Shown here piece after piece: positions 18,987 to 30,190 of a stretch of 64,000 bases of DNA. The position numbers were made by a program, and so were the translations under genes. The notes under the pieces were generated by a model. The model was not told the origin of the DNA. It saw only the letters and a list, made by a program, of their open reading frames with translations, and made no database searches. Numbering within the stretch: the stretch's first letter is position 1; each line of letters starts with the position of its first letter. This DNA is from Tenacibaculum caenipelagi (lineage in GTDB: Bacteria > Bacteroidota > Bacteroidia > Flavobacteriales > Flavobacteriaceae). The DNA is taken from positions 248,001 through 312,000 of the forward strand of contig NZ_SNYH01000001.1 in the NCBI RefSeq assembly GCF_004363005.1, in the 5' to 3' direction.

Positions 18987-19010
18987 ACACTTCTTTTTTA
19001 CAAAAAAATC

Positions 19011-19042
19011 AAAAAGGCATCATGTTTACATGATGCTTTTTT
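19011..19042 (+). terminator. Terminator of rplS
   Basis: GCATCATGT-tt-ACATGATGC flanked by an A tract and a T tract; 25 nt after the stop. Confidence 0.9.
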
Positions 19043-19125
19043 TATTCACATTTGTTAATAAACCCTACATAAACATAGTTGATAACTAACATGTTAAAAA
19101 TCAAGAAAAAGCAAAAATGATTTCT

Positions 19126-19560
19126 TATCTTTGGGGAAGAGTTTACACATAAGTGACGTCAGAAAATAGTTGAACTATATTAATCACTCAAAGTAAACCA
19201 TTTAAAGTAACGTTCTTTATATATTTTTTGCTTTTAAACATTTAAAGTTAAACTCAATCATCGTAATTTTTGATTAATTGTAAGTTATTAATAATTTATA
19301 ATTTTTTAGTTATAAGTTTGTAAGTATTATTTGGTTTTGGTTTAACTTAAACTAACCTGTTTAAAAGCACGGAACATTTATTTTATAGATAAAATGTGTA
19401 TAAAATAATGTTTCTTTTGAGATAGTAATGTAGTTTTTTTCTAAGGAAAAAACATAAACACTGTTTTATTTGATGATGTAGCAATACAGGTCAGTGCTAT
19501 TACTATTTTCAAGAAAGCCATGTCAATTACAAGAATTTGTTTGATATGGCTTTTGTTTTT
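19126..19560 (+). ncRNA. Candidate noncoding transcript in the 719-nt rplS-icd gap
   Basis: The 18987-19705 gap has no credible ORF. A perfect -7 box TATCTTTG (19126-19133) is followed by GGGGAAG; a second box TAAGTTTG is at 19313-19320. The gap ends with a terminator-like hairpin at 19513-19560 (AAAGCCATGTCAA pairs with TTGATATGGCTTT in 12 of 13 positions, then TTTTGTTTTT). A promoter and a terminator with nothing coding between them suggest an RNA of about 235 or 420 nt, but I recognise no RNA family. Confidence 0.3.
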
Positions 19561-19659
19561 AATAACAAAATCTTCATTTCCGTTGTTTTTATTATCATTT
19601 TCACAATAAAACACCCTAATTAATAATAATTTACTATCAAAAAACTCATTCGTAATTCT

Positions 19660-19667
19660 TAAATTTG
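19660..19667 (+). promoter_or_regulatory. -7 box for icd
   Basis: TAAATTTG, perfect TAnnTTTG; predicted leader of about 34 nt before the icd ATG at 19706. Confidence 0.5.
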
Positions 19668-19702
19668 CGTCACTTCAAAATATAATTTAATTTTTTACTT
19701 AA

Positions 19703-21931
<2,229 letters not shown>

Positions 21932-21952
21932 TCAAAATAAACTTTATAAAAT

Positions 21953-21985
21953 AAAAAGCAGGTGAGAAATCTCACCTGCTTTTTC
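21953..21985 (+). terminator. Terminator of icd
   Basis: GCAGGTGAG-aaat-CTCACCTGC between an A tract and a T tract; perfect stem. Confidence 0.9.
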
Positions 21986-22125
21986 GTTTAAAATAAACCA
22001 AACAAATTATTACTGCAATAATACCCCTAATATATTGCATAACCCCCGTTAACATTGTTCAGTTATAAATAAGACACATAAAAATTATAATCGTCACATT
22101 TCAGTTTCTTAAAATTTATAATTAG

Positions 22126-22133
22126 TAAATTTG
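22126..22133 (+). promoter_or_regulatory. -7 box for leaderless murQ
   Basis: TAAATTTG ends exactly 4 nt before the murQ ATG, so the transcript should begin at the start codon. Confidence 0.55.
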
Positions 22134-22137
22134 AAAC

Positions 22138-22953
22138 ATGAAGTTTACCAAAACAACCGAACAAGATTCTAAGTATAATAATTTGGAAAAAATGAGTATT
22201 TCTGAACTATTATCAAACATTAATAAAGAAGATAAAACAGTTCCTTTAGCTGTTGAAAAATCATTACCTCAAATTGAAAAACTTACACAACAAATTGTGT
22301 TAAAACTAAAAGAAGGTGGACGATTATTTTACATAGGAGCAGGAACTAGTGGTCGATTAGGAATTGTAGATGCTAGTGAGTGCCCTCCTACCTTTGGAGT
22401 ACCTCATGAATTGGTTATTGGACTCATTGCTGGCGGAGATTCTGCTATAAGAAAAGCTGTGGAGTTTGCTGAAGATTCTACAACACAAGGCTGGAATGAC
22501 TTGCAAGAACATAAAATATCTTCAAAAGACGTTGTCGTAGGTATCGCTGCTTCAGGAACAACCCCATATGTTATTTCTGCTTTAGAAAAATGCAACAAAA
22601 ACAGCATTATTACTGGCTGCATAACCTGTAATCAAGGGAGTCCCTTAGCGTTAACTGCTCAATTTCCTATTGAAGTAATTGTTGGTCCTGAGTTTGTAAC
22701 GGGTAGCTCTCGTATGAAAGCTGGTACCGCTCAAAAATTAGTCTTAAACATGCTATCCACAGCAAGTATGATTCAATTAGGAAAAGTTAAAGGAAATAAA
22801 ATGGTAGACATGCAGCTATCTAACAATAAACTGGTAGATAGAGGTGAAAAAATGTTAGTTACTGAATTAAACATCGACCAAAAAACAGCAACTGAATTAT
22901 TAAAAAAGTACGGAAGTGTACGAGAGGCTATCAAAAACTATACAAATGAATAA
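22138..22953 (+). CDS. murQ: N-acetylmuramic acid 6-phosphate etherase
   Basis: 271 residues. SIS-domain enzyme that removes lactate from MurNAc-6-P to give GlcNAc-6-P in cell-wall recycling. Motifs: YIGAGTSGRLGIVDASECPPTFG, IGLIAGGD, GIAASGTTPYVISAL and SSRMKAGTAQKLVLNMLST, all typical; length slightly below the ~300 of E. coli. The stop overlaps the next gene by 8 nt. No MurNAc transporter or kinase is adjacent. Confidence 0.96.
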   Translation: MKFTKTTEQDSKYNNLEKMSISELLSNINKEDKTVPLAVEKSLPQIEKLTQQIVLKLKEGGRLFYIGAGTSGRLGIVDASECPPTFGVPHELVIGLIAGGDSAIRKAVEFAEDSTTQGWNDLQEHKISSKDVVVGIAASGTTPYVISALEKCNKNSIITGCITCNQGSPLALTAQFPIEVIVGPEFVTGSSRMKAGTAQKLVLNMLSTASMIQLGKVKGNKMVDMQLSNNKLVDRGEKMLVTELNIDQKTATELLKKYGSVREAIKNYTNE

Positions 22954-23185
22954 ACCTGTTACTTTTGAATCTGGAATAAAGAAATTATTAGTCTTTCTTG
23001 GGTTACTTATAGTTTCTCCTATTGTTTTAAGCTTAGGATTTAAAGCGCTACGTGTTTTTAAAGAAGCTCCTAAAATATTCATTGCTTACGGTTTATTGGT
23101 AGTTGGTGGTTTTTTACTAGTATTTGCAGTATATTACGGATTCAAAACCTTTAAAACGATACTGGATTCCCTTTTTAACCAATAA
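22946..23185 (+). CDS. DUF6095-type small membrane protein
   Basis: 79 residues, two membrane helices (KLLVFLGLLIVSPIVLSLGF and FIAYGLLVVGGFLLVFAVYYG) and a short cytosolic tail. Matches the flavobacterial DUF6095 pattern as I recall it. I start at ATG 22946, 8 nt inside murQ, since MNKPVTFESG begins the conserved part; a longer frame begins at 22916. Translation is probably coupled to murQ. Function unknown. Confidence 0.75.
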   Translation: MNKPVTFESGIKKLLVFLGLLIVSPIVLSLGFKALRVFKEAPKIFIAYGLLVVGGFLLVFAVYYGFKTFKTILDSLFNQ

Positions 23186-23187
23186 CT

Positions 23188-24249
23188 TTGAAAAAAAGTA
23201 ACTCCATAGAAAAGTTAACCAATTGGGAGCATTGGCCTTCTGCTATGTTCTATGTTCCTAATTTACCCTACGCCTTTTATTTAGCTCTTAAAGCAAAACA
23301 TTTTGCTTTTTTTAGTGTTACAAATCCTTGTATAAAAAGTTCAGGAAATGGTACAGAAAGTAAATACGAAACTATTTTATTAGTCCCTGAAAAACACAGA
23401 CCAAAATCGGTTCTAATACAACCAAACACTAGTTTTGATGGTGTACTCAAAAACCTCCAAAAACAACAAATAAACTTCCCACTAATAGCGAAACCAGATG
23501 TTGGATTTAGAGGACTTTTAGTCAAAAAAATAGCTTCTGAAATTGAATTAAAGAACTATCTCGATAAATACCCTATCGACATCATTATTCAAGAATTTCT
23601 GGACTATGAAAACGAATGCGGTGTATTTTATCACAGAAATCCAAAAAAGAATACTGGTCATATTACCTCATTAACTCTAAAACGCTTTTTATCGGTTACA
23701 GGCGATGGAAAATCTACGTTAAAAGAGCTTATTTTAGCTGATGATAGAGCCAAATTGTATATCAATTTATTTGCTGAAATTCATCAAGAAAAATTAGCAT
23801 CAATTCCTAATAAAAACGAAGTTGTAAAACTCACTGCTATAGGAAATCACTCTAAAGGAACACAGTTTATTAACGGAAACCATTTAATCAGTAAAAAGCT
23901 AACTGATACATTTGATAAAGTAAGTAAATCGATACCTGGTTGGTACTACGGAAGAGTAGATTTAAAATATAATACTTTTGAAGAACTTGAAAACGGAACA
24001 GATTTTAAAATACTGGAAATTAATGGTATTATAGCAGAACCAACTCATATTTATGACGCTGAAAACTACACCTATTTAAAAGCTTTAAAAGCCATTAGAG
24101 CCCATTGGAAATCTCTTTTTAACATTGCTACTACAAATCACACTACATTTAACATGCCATATAAAAGCCCTATTAGCTTTCTCAATGAAATAATAGCCTT
24201 AAAACAGTATACGAAAAAGATAAAGCGCTTTTCTAGAGAAACTCCATAG
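23188..24249 (+). CDS. ATP-grasp domain protein with TTG start
   Basis: 353 residues. ATP-grasp core visible: FPLIAKPDVGFRGLLVKKI (nucleotide-binding lysine), IIIQEFLDYENECGVFY, and the metal-binding end FKILEINGIIAEPTHIYD. Such enzymes form an amide or thioester via an acyl phosphate; some databases link this group to D-Ala-D-Ala ligase, but substrate is unknown. The start is TTG at 23188, 2 nt after the DUF6095 stop; the first ATG is at residue 20, after the conserved LTNWEHWP. Third gene of the murQ operon, so a cell-wall role is a reasonable guess. Confidence 0.8.
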   Translation: MKKSNSIEKLTNWEHWPSAMFYVPNLPYAFYLALKAKHFAFFSVTNPCIKSSGNGTESKYETILLVPEKHRPKSVLIQPNTSFDGVLKNLQKQQINFPLIAKPDVGFRGLLVKKIASEIELKNYLDKYPIDIIIQEFLDYENECGVFYHRNPKKNTGHITSLTLKRFLSVTGDGKSTLKELILADDRAKLYINLFAEIHQEKLASIPNKNEVVKLTAIGNHSKGTQFINGNHLISKKLTDTFDKVSKSIPGWYYGRVDLKYNTFEELENGTDFKILEINGIIAEPTHIYDAENYTYLKALKAIRAHWKSLFNIATTNHTTFNMPYKSPISFLNEIIALKQYTKKIKRFSRETP

Positions 24250-24310
24250 ATCTACTTAAAATCAATAAATCATAACAATATTAAAAAAAGGATATTAATT
24301 AATTGGTATA

Positions 24311-24805
24311 TTATTCTATTAATTCTTTCTTAGGCGTTGTAGGGTTATACCCAAAATCTGCATCTGGCAACTCTACTCCTAGTTGATTTATAATAAAACC
24401 GATACTAGCAAAATGATGTATTGCATGACTATGTGCCTGTATTAATGCACTTCCTAGGGTATAATTTGCAGTTACTTTTCCCGTACCTAAATCATCAGTA
24501 ACAGAAATAATTGTATCAAAATCTTCAGTTTTTAAACAATGCAGTTGAGAGATTACTTTATCAAAATATGCTATTCCAAATTCTGTTTTTTCCTCCACTA
24601 ATTTATTACGCTCTCTATCTGAAAAATCAATACATTTTTTGTTAATACCATTAAAAACACATGTAAAAACATCTAATATGTGTCTCATATTAGCCCCTAT
24701 ACTTGAATAATATGGTGGAATTGATGTATCACTATATTGTTCATCACTAATAGCTTTTAATAATTTTACTCCGCGTTGTAAGTTCTTCTCAATAGCTTCT
24801 ATCAT
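24311..24805 (-). CDS. DinB-like protein
   Basis: 164 residues, four-helix-bundle DinB/YfiT-like fold. The metal-site histidines are H47 in MRHILDVF and the pair in AHSHAIHHFASIG. Members include thiol-dependent S-transferases, and some use bacillithiol, which this organism seems to make; the link is inference. Single leftward gene. Confidence 0.75.
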   Translation of the reverse strand: MIEAIEKNLQRGVKLLKAISDEQYSDTSIPPYYSSIGANMRHILDVFTCVFNGINKKCIDFSDRERNKLVEEKTEFGIAYFDKVISQLHCLKTEDFDTIISVTDDLGTGKVTANYTLGSALIQAHSHAIHHFASIGFIINQLGVELPDADFGYNPTTPKKELIE

Positions 24806-24961
24806 TCTTTTTTATGTGTTTTCAAGTATGTCGTATAAATATAGAACTTTTTACGAGTAGAAGTAAATTATTTTTTCAAACAATTTTAACACATTAAATA
24901 TCAAATACATAATTCAAATTGGTTTAGATAAAAATTCTTATTCAAACAATTAATTATTTTT

Positions 24962-24977
24962 TGGCACGTTCTTTGAA
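24962..24977 (+). promoter_or_regulatory. Sigma-54-like promoter
   Basis: TGGCACGTTCTTTGAA: a perfect -24 element (TTGGCACG) with GG and the -12 G separated by exactly 10 nt; the -12 element is TTGA instead of TTGC. It lies 66 nt before the secreted-protein gene at 25043 and there is no TAnnTTTG box in the gap. Confidence 0.45.
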
Positions 24978-25042
24978 AATTAAACAACAAATGCGGAAGC
25001 CGAAAAGCATATAGAGTAAGCATAACCCTAAAATTAGCAATT

Positions 25043-25765
25043 ATGAGAACAGGGATACTATTATTATTAGCAATGATGTCGTTAACTACAATAAACGCAA
25101 GCAACATTGAAAAATCAACTAGCAAAATTGGGGTTACAAACCGTTATAACGACGCTGTTACCTTTGTTGAAAGAGGTATTCAATTTCATGTATTTCTAAA
25201 TGGTGACTTCGATTTCAATACTCATTATGATAGATACTCAGATTATGGAGTACGTATTGATAGAGACAGAAGAGGACGTATTAGAAGAGTAGGAAGTGTA
25301 TACATAAACTACGACTCAAGAGGTAACGTAAAACGAATTGGTAGTGTATTCATGAAGTACAAATTCGGTCAATTATTTAAAGTAGGCAACTTACATATTA
25401 GCTACGATAGATGGGGTAATCCAAGATATAGAGGTTTTGTAAAACCTGGACATCACCATCACCACGATGATGATCATTACTACTATGATGGTGATTACTA
25501 TGATGATGGAGTTGATGTAAATATAGACATTAACATAGGAGCTATTTTTGATTACAATGATGTTTATTTTTATAGAAAAGATTTTACAAGAAACTATCGT
25601 CAATTTAGAGAAGATAACGACTTCTATTATTACAGAGCTTTACCTAACGCTAGAATTGGTAAAAAGAGTAAGGTTATAAAAAGACGTAAGAACAAACATC
25701 ACAAAAACAAATATTACAAAAAAGGTAAGCCTGAACATGCAGGAAAATCAAGAAGAAATTCATAA
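25043..25765 (+). CDS. Secreted basic protein with repeats and a His/Asp/Tyr-rich patch
   Basis: 240 residues, signal peptide MRTGILLLLAMMSLTTINAS. Residues 70-130 hold three imperfect repeats of the type YDSRGNVKRIGSVFMKYKFG. A patch near residues 137-155 has five His followed by Asp/Tyr (HHHHHDDDHYYYDGDYYDD), a possible metal site. The C-terminus is strongly basic (VIKRRKNKHHKNKYYKKGK). Similar proteins are widespread in Flavobacteriaceae but without known function. The only upstream promoter signal is sigma-54-like. Confidence 0.8.
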   Translation: MRTGILLLLAMMSLTTINASNIEKSTSKIGVTNRYNDAVTFVERGIQFHVFLNGDFDFNTHYDRYSDYGVRIDRDRRGRIRRVGSVYINYDSRGNVKRIGSVFMKYKFGQLFKVGNLHISYDRWGNPRYRGFVKPGHHHHHDDDHYYYDGDYYDDGVDVNIDINIGAIFDYNDVYFYRKDFTRNYRQFREDNDFYYYRALPNARIGKKSKVIKRRKNKHHKNKYYKKGKPEHAGKSRRNS

Positions 25766-25772
25766 ATAAAAC

Positions 25773-25808
25773 AAAAAAAACCTCATCAAAATTGATGAGG
25801 TTTTTTTC
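25773..25808. terminator. Bidirectional terminator
   Basis: AACCTCATCAA and TTGATGAGGTT with A8 before and T7 after; serves the secreted-protein gene and the converging rny. Confidence 0.9.
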
Positions 25809-25829
25809 TGTTATATAAATCTAAATTAA

Positions 25830-27395
25830 TTATTTCGCTACATTTACTGCTCTTGTTTCACGAATTACAGTAACTTTTACCTGCCCCGGATATGTCATAT
25901 CATTCTGAATTTTCTGTGAAATATTAAATGATAATTCCGCTGCTTTAGTATCGTTTACCTTTGCACTTTCCACCATCACTCTTAACTCACGTCCCGCTTG
26001 AATAGCATATGCTTTTTGTACTCCATTAAATCCAAAAGCAATATCTTCTAAATCTTTTAAACGTTGAATGTATGAGTCTAATACTTGACGGCGTGCTCCT
26101 GGTCTTGCTCCTGAAATAGCGTCACAAACCTGTACTATCGGCGCTATTAAAGTCTTCATTTCAATTTCGTCGTGGTGAGCTCCAATAGCATTACATACAT
26201 CAGGCTTTTCTCCATATTTTTCAGCCCATTGCATTCCTAATAATGCGTGTGGTAATTCACTTTCCATCTCTGGCACTTTACCTATATCATGTAATAATCC
26301 AGCACGTTTAGCTACTTTAGCATTTAAGCCCATTTCTGCAGCCATAATTCCACATAAGTTAGCTACCTCGCGTGAGTGTTGTAATAAGTTTTGACCATAA
26401 GAAGAACGATATTTCATACGTCCCACTGTTTTGATTAACTCAGGATGTAAACCATGAATTCCTAAATCAATTACAGTACGCTTACCTACTTCAATAATCT
26501 CTTGAGTAATTTGCTTTTCTGTCTTCTTAACAATCTCTTCAATTCTCGCTGGGTGAATTCTTCCGTCGGTTACTAATTTATGCATCGATAAACGCGCTAT
26601 CTCTCTTCGAACAGGATCGAAACACGATAAAATAATTGCTTCAGGAGTATCATCTACAATAATTTCAACACCTGTAGCAGCTTCTAACGCACGAATATTA
26701 CGTCCTTCACGCCCAATAATTCTACCTTTAACATCATCAGACTCTAAGTTAAATACAGACACACAGTTTTCAACAGCTTGCTCAACTCCTACACGCTGTA
26801 TAGTATTCAATACTACTTTACGAGCCTCTTGTTGTGCTGTCATTTTTGCCTCTTCAATAGTATCTTGAATAAAAGACATAGCATCAGCTTTGGCTTCATC
26901 TTTTAATGATGCTACCAATTCTGTTTTTGCTTCGTCAGCAGATAATCCTGAAATTTGTTCAAGCATATCTACGTGACGCTTATGCATCTTATCTATTTCA
27001 GATTCTCTTTTATCTAAAAACTCTAACTTATAGTCGAAATCAGCTTCTTTTTTCTCTAGTTGCTTGTTAAGTTTTTTTGTTTTATCTAACTCAGATGAAA
27101 CTTGACTTTCTTTGTCTCTTATTCTCTTTTCAACATCAGAAACTTTTTTCTCTCTTGATAAAATTACCTTTTCATGTTCAGATTTTAGCTCTATAAACTT
27201 TTCTTTGGCTTGTAATATTTTATCTTTTTTTATTGCTTCGGCTTCAACTTTCGCTTCTTTTATAATGTTGTTAGCCTCTTTTTTTGTTTCTTGTATTAAC
27301 TTATTTGCATTAGATTTCTCTAACATTTTAGCAATAAAAAAACCTATTGCAACCCCTATAATTCCTGCCAACACAGGAAATAATATTCCTTCCAT
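25830..27395 (-). CDS. rny: Ribonuclease Y
   Basis: 521 residues in the standard order: N-terminal membrane helix ([20 protein letters not shown]), long coiled coil (about 30-200), KH domain ([17 protein letters not shown]), HD domain with metal site [10 protein letters not shown] and AHHDEIE, and the C-terminal domain. It initiates mRNA decay at the membrane. Last of a leftward set coiled coil, zapA, 6S RNA, rny. Confidence 0.97.
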   Translation of the reverse strand: MEGILFPVLAGIIGVAIGFFIAKMLEKSNANKLIQETKKEANNIIKEAKVEAEAIKKDKILQAKEKFIELKSEHEKVILSREKKVSDVEKRIRDKESQVSSELDKTKKLNKQLEKKEADFDYKLEFLDKRESEIDKMHKRHVDMLEQISGLSADEAKTELVASLKDEAKADAMSFIQDTIEEAKMTAQQEARKVVLNTIQRVGVEQAVENCVSVFNLESDDVKGRIIGREGRNIRALEAATGVEIIVDDTPEAIILSCFDPVRREIARLSMHKLVTDGRIHPARIEEIVKKTEKQITQEIIEVGKRTVIDLGIHGLHPELIKTVGRMKYRSSYGQNLLQHSREVANLCGIMAAEMGLNAKVAKRAGLLHDIGKVPEMESELPHALLGMQWAEKYGEKPDVCNAIGAHHDEIEMKTLIAPIVQVCDAISGARPGARRQVLDSYIQRLKDLEDIAFGFNGVQKAYAIQAGRELRVMVESAKVNDTKAAELSFNISQKIQNDMTYPGQVKVTVIRETRAVNVAK

Positions 27396-27414
27396 AATTT
27401 TGATTTGATTGTAT

Positions 27415-27578
27415 AAAAAAAGCCTACATTAATAGGGTTTTTATAAACTCCAAAAAACAAGTTTAGGATTAACTGGCTGATCAAGGATCCGAGGTAAAAT
27501 CGGCATGCTTTACTAACCACGACTCATCCTTTATAATTGAATAACGTTGAGTTTAACAAACAATGTACTAATGTAGGC
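27415..27578 (-). ncRNA. ssrS: 6S RNA
   Basis: About 164 nt between zapA and rny. The ends form a perfect 10-bp closing stem (GCCTACATTA at 27422-27431, TAATGTAGGC at 27569-27578 on the plus strand), the interior is largely self-complementary with a central open region, and the 3' end runs into T7. A -7-like box TATATTTA (minus strand, 27586-27593) is at the right distance. 6S RNA mimics an open promoter and binds RNA polymerase; linkage to zapA is also seen in E. coli. Size, rod shape and context support the call; no covariance search was run. Confidence 0.7.
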
Positions 27579-27611
27579 AGTATATTAAATATATTAATTT
27601 TAAAGAACGTA

Positions 27612-27899
27612 TTATAAATGATTTTCTAGCAAGTTAGTCAATTCATTTATCTTTTGCAATACTTCGGTATTTTCTTTAGTATTTTTTAAGGATACTATTT
27701 CTGCTTTTGAAGCAAACTGTAATGCACACATTGCTAAAACATCTTGCTTATCTGCTACCGCATAATTTTGTTCAAATTTAGCAATCAGTTCATTAATGTC
27801 TTTCGCTGCCTTACGCATCCCTTCTTCTTCATTGGTATCATTAACACTCAACGGGTACGTTCTTCCTGCGATTACCACATTAACTTTTATTTTTGTCAT
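27612..27899 (-). CDS. zapA: Cell division protein ZapA
   Basis: 95 residues. KIKVNVVIAGRTYPLSVNDTNEEEGMRKAAKDINELI is the conserved ZapA head and the remainder is a coiled coil. It cross-links FtsZ filaments. Preceded by a coiled-coil gene 13 nt upstream, followed by 6S RNA. Confidence 0.93.
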   Translation of the reverse strand: MTKIKVNVVIAGRTYPLSVNDTNEEEGMRKAAKDINELIAKFEQNYAVADKQDVLAMCALQFASKAEIVSLKNTKENTEVLQKINELTNLLENHL

Positions 27900-27912
27900 G
27901 CAAAGAACCTTT

Positions 27913-28203
27913 TTATGTGTTCAAAAGAGATATACACTTGTCAATCTCTCGAACTAAAGCATTTATTTTGAGTTTTGTTTCTCTTGTATTTTCGTTACTG
28001 CCTTCTATAGTTTTAGCAACCTTTAGCAAATTATATTCTTTTTGCTTTTCTTCTAATTGCCTCTCTTTTTTTTGTAATAAAACTTGTAACTCTGCGTTAT
28101 TTTGAAGTAAAACTCGATTTTCTTCTTTTAAAAATTCATAATTGGTTAATAAGTTTTTCAACTTATCTTCCAGTAAATGAATTGCTTCTAAAGGGTTACT
28201 CAT
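27913..28203 (-). CDS. Coiled-coil protein, probable ZapA partner
   Basis: 96 residues, nearly all heptad coiled coil (LEDKLKNLLTNYEFLKEENRVLLQ and LLQKKERQLEEKQKEYN). Position right before zapA suggests a ZapB-like division factor, but there is no clear sequence match. Has a full promoter (28232-28262). Confidence 0.75.
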   Translation of the reverse strand: MSNPLEAIHLLEDKLKNLLTNYEFLKEENRVLLQNNAELQVLLQKKERQLEEKQKEYNLLKVAKTIEGSNENTRETKLKINALVREIDKCISLLNT

Positions 28204-28231
28204 TTATTTTTAGAGAATAAAACTATATTCA

Positions 28232-28262
28232 CAAAGTTATTAATATAGATTATATTTAGCAA
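28232..28262 (-). promoter_or_regulatory. Promoter of the coiled coil-zapA operon
   Basis: On the minus strand: TTG (28260-28262), 20-nt spacer, TAACTTTG (28232-28239). Full Bacteroidota consensus; leader of about 25 nt. Confidence 0.7.
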
Positions 28263-28353
28263 CTCTTTTAGTGTTTTTTACCAATTCTTTGATTTTTAAC
28301 CCCTTAAGGTATTTGTATAATTTTATTACTTTTGTTTGAAAAACAATTTCACT

Positions 28354-30051
28354 TTGAGACTTTTTTCCCCCTTTATTCTATTCATAGTAATTAATACCTT
28401 AAACGCACAAAACCAGTACCCAAAAAATTACTTTTTACCACCTGTGAAAATCCCTGTTGTTTTAGCTGGTACTTTTGGAGAGTTAAGAAGTAATCACTTT
28501 CATTCTGGTGTAGATATTAAAACCCAAGGTAAGGAAGGAATTCCTATTTATGCACCAGCCGACGGATATGTTTCTCGTATTAAAGTTCAACAATATGGTT
28601 TTGGAAAGGCGTTATATATAAAGCATCCTAACGGATACACTACTGTGTATGCTCATCTTGAAAAATTTGAACCAAGTATTCAACAATACGTAAAAAATAT
28701 TCAGTACAAAAAAGAAAGTTATAGTACCGGTAATCTTTTCCCGAAGCCTGACAAATTTCCTGTAAAAAAAGGACAACTTATAGGTTATTCAGGAGATACA
28801 GGAAGCTCACAAGCTCCTCACTTACATTACGAAATTAGAGATACAAAAACAGAACACATCATCAATCCTATGCATTTTGGATTATCTGTTGAAGATGATA
28901 AAGCACCTACTATTCAAAAGCTAATAGCATACCCATTGAGTGACGATGCTCGTGTTAATAATTCTTTCTTAGAATCTGTTATACCATTTAAAAGGAATGA
29001 AAATGGTAATTATATAGCTGAAAAAATTACTGCTAGCGGCACAATCGGTTTTGGAATTTGTGTTTTTGATCGACTTAATGGAGCCCTGAATAAAAATGGA
29101 ATTTATAGTTTAGAAATGAAAGTAAACGGTAAAAGAGTTTATTATCACGATGTTGAAACATTTTCTTTTTCTGAAAGTAAATACATTAATTTATTAATTG
29201 ATTATAAGCACTATAAAAAATATCGAAGTAAACTTCAAAGAACCTATAAAACCGATGCTAACAGACTTAGTTTGTATGAAAATTTAGTGAACAATGGTAA
29301 AATTCATATTGAAAACAACTCAAGTTACAATATTGAAATTATTGCCAAAGATTTTAAAAACAATACTTCTCATTTAAGAATACCTATTCAAGGTACAGAA
29401 AGTAACTTAGTATTTAAACAAAAAGATACTACCAACTATAAAATTACTGCCGCAGAATTTAATAAATTTCATCAAAAAAATGTTACGGTAGCATTTCCTA
29501 AAAATACTTTTTATGAGGATTGTTTTATTGATTTTTCTGTTGAAAATGGTACTGCTAAAATTCATAACCCAACAATCCCTCTTGATAAACGCTATACTCT
29601 TACCTTTGAAACTTCATTTTTGAGTGAAGATCAAAAGCAACATGTATATATTGCCAATGTTACCAATCCAAAATACCCAAGATATACGGCAACAAAAAAG
29701 AAAATAGATAAAGTATATACTACCACCAAACTTTTAGGAAGTTATGCCTTGCGTTTTGACACAGAAGAACCAACCATTCAATTGTATAATTTTAACGACA
29801 AACAATGGATTTCTAAAAACAATACCCTAAAAGTTAAAATTAAAGATACGAAGACTGGCATAAAAAATTATCGTGCTACGATTGATGGTGAGTGGATTTT
29901 AATGGAGTATAACCATAAAAAAGGAATTCTTACTTACGATTTTAGTGATAAAAAATTAGTAGGTAACAAGCATCTTTTTAAACTTGTTGTTTCAGATAAT
30001 GTGGGTAACACTAAAACTTTTTCTGCTACCTTTTTCAAAAAAGTGAACTAG
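28354..30051 (+). CDS. M23-family metallopeptidase
   Basis: About 565 residues, signal peptide LFSPFILFIVINTLNAQ. The LytM domain is near the N-terminus: FHSGVDIKTQGKEGIPIYAPADG (His and Asp zinc ligands) and APHLHYEIRD (HxH). The rest is a long beta-rich region. Likely a periplasmic peptidoglycan endopeptidase or an inactive regulator, though all ligands are present. No ATG exists at the N-terminus; TTG codons lie at 28336 and 28354. A -7 box TACTTTTG ends at 28334, so I favour 28354, but 28336 is possible. Confidence 0.88.
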   Translation: MRLFSPFILFIVINTLNAQNQYPKNYFLPPVKIPVVLAGTFGELRSNHFHSGVDIKTQGKEGIPIYAPADGYVSRIKVQQYGFGKALYIKHPNGYTTVYAHLEKFEPSIQQYVKNIQYKKESYSTGNLFPKPDKFPVKKGQLIGYSGDTGSSQAPHLHYEIRDTKTEHIINPMHFGLSVEDDKAPTIQKLIAYPLSDDARVNNSFLESVIPFKRNENGNYIAEKITASGTIGFGICVFDRLNGALNKNGIYSLEMKVNGKRVYYHDVETFSFSESKYINLLIDYKHYKKYRSKLQRTYKTDANRLSLYENLVNNGKIHIENNSSYNIEIIAKDFKNNTSHLRIPIQGTESNLVFKQKDTTNYKITAAEFNKFHQKNVTVAFPKNTFYEDCFIDFSVENGTAKIHNPTIPLDKRYTLTFETSFLSEDQKQHVYIANVTNPKYPRYTATKKKIDKVYTTTKLLGSYALRFDTEEPTIQLYNFNDKQWISKNNTLKVKIKDTKTGIKNYRATIDGEWILMEYNHKKGILTYDFSDKKLVGNKHLFKLVVSDNVGNTKTFSATFFKKVN

Positions 30052-30190
30052 CTATAAATGTTTTTTATTATTGCTCCCTTTTATTTAATTTTTCTAATTA
30101 AGTAATTGTTACTTACTGTACTATTCTATATTGATAAATATGTAACAATAGTTGTTTTTTTCTACTAATAAGTATAAAAAATATAAACCA

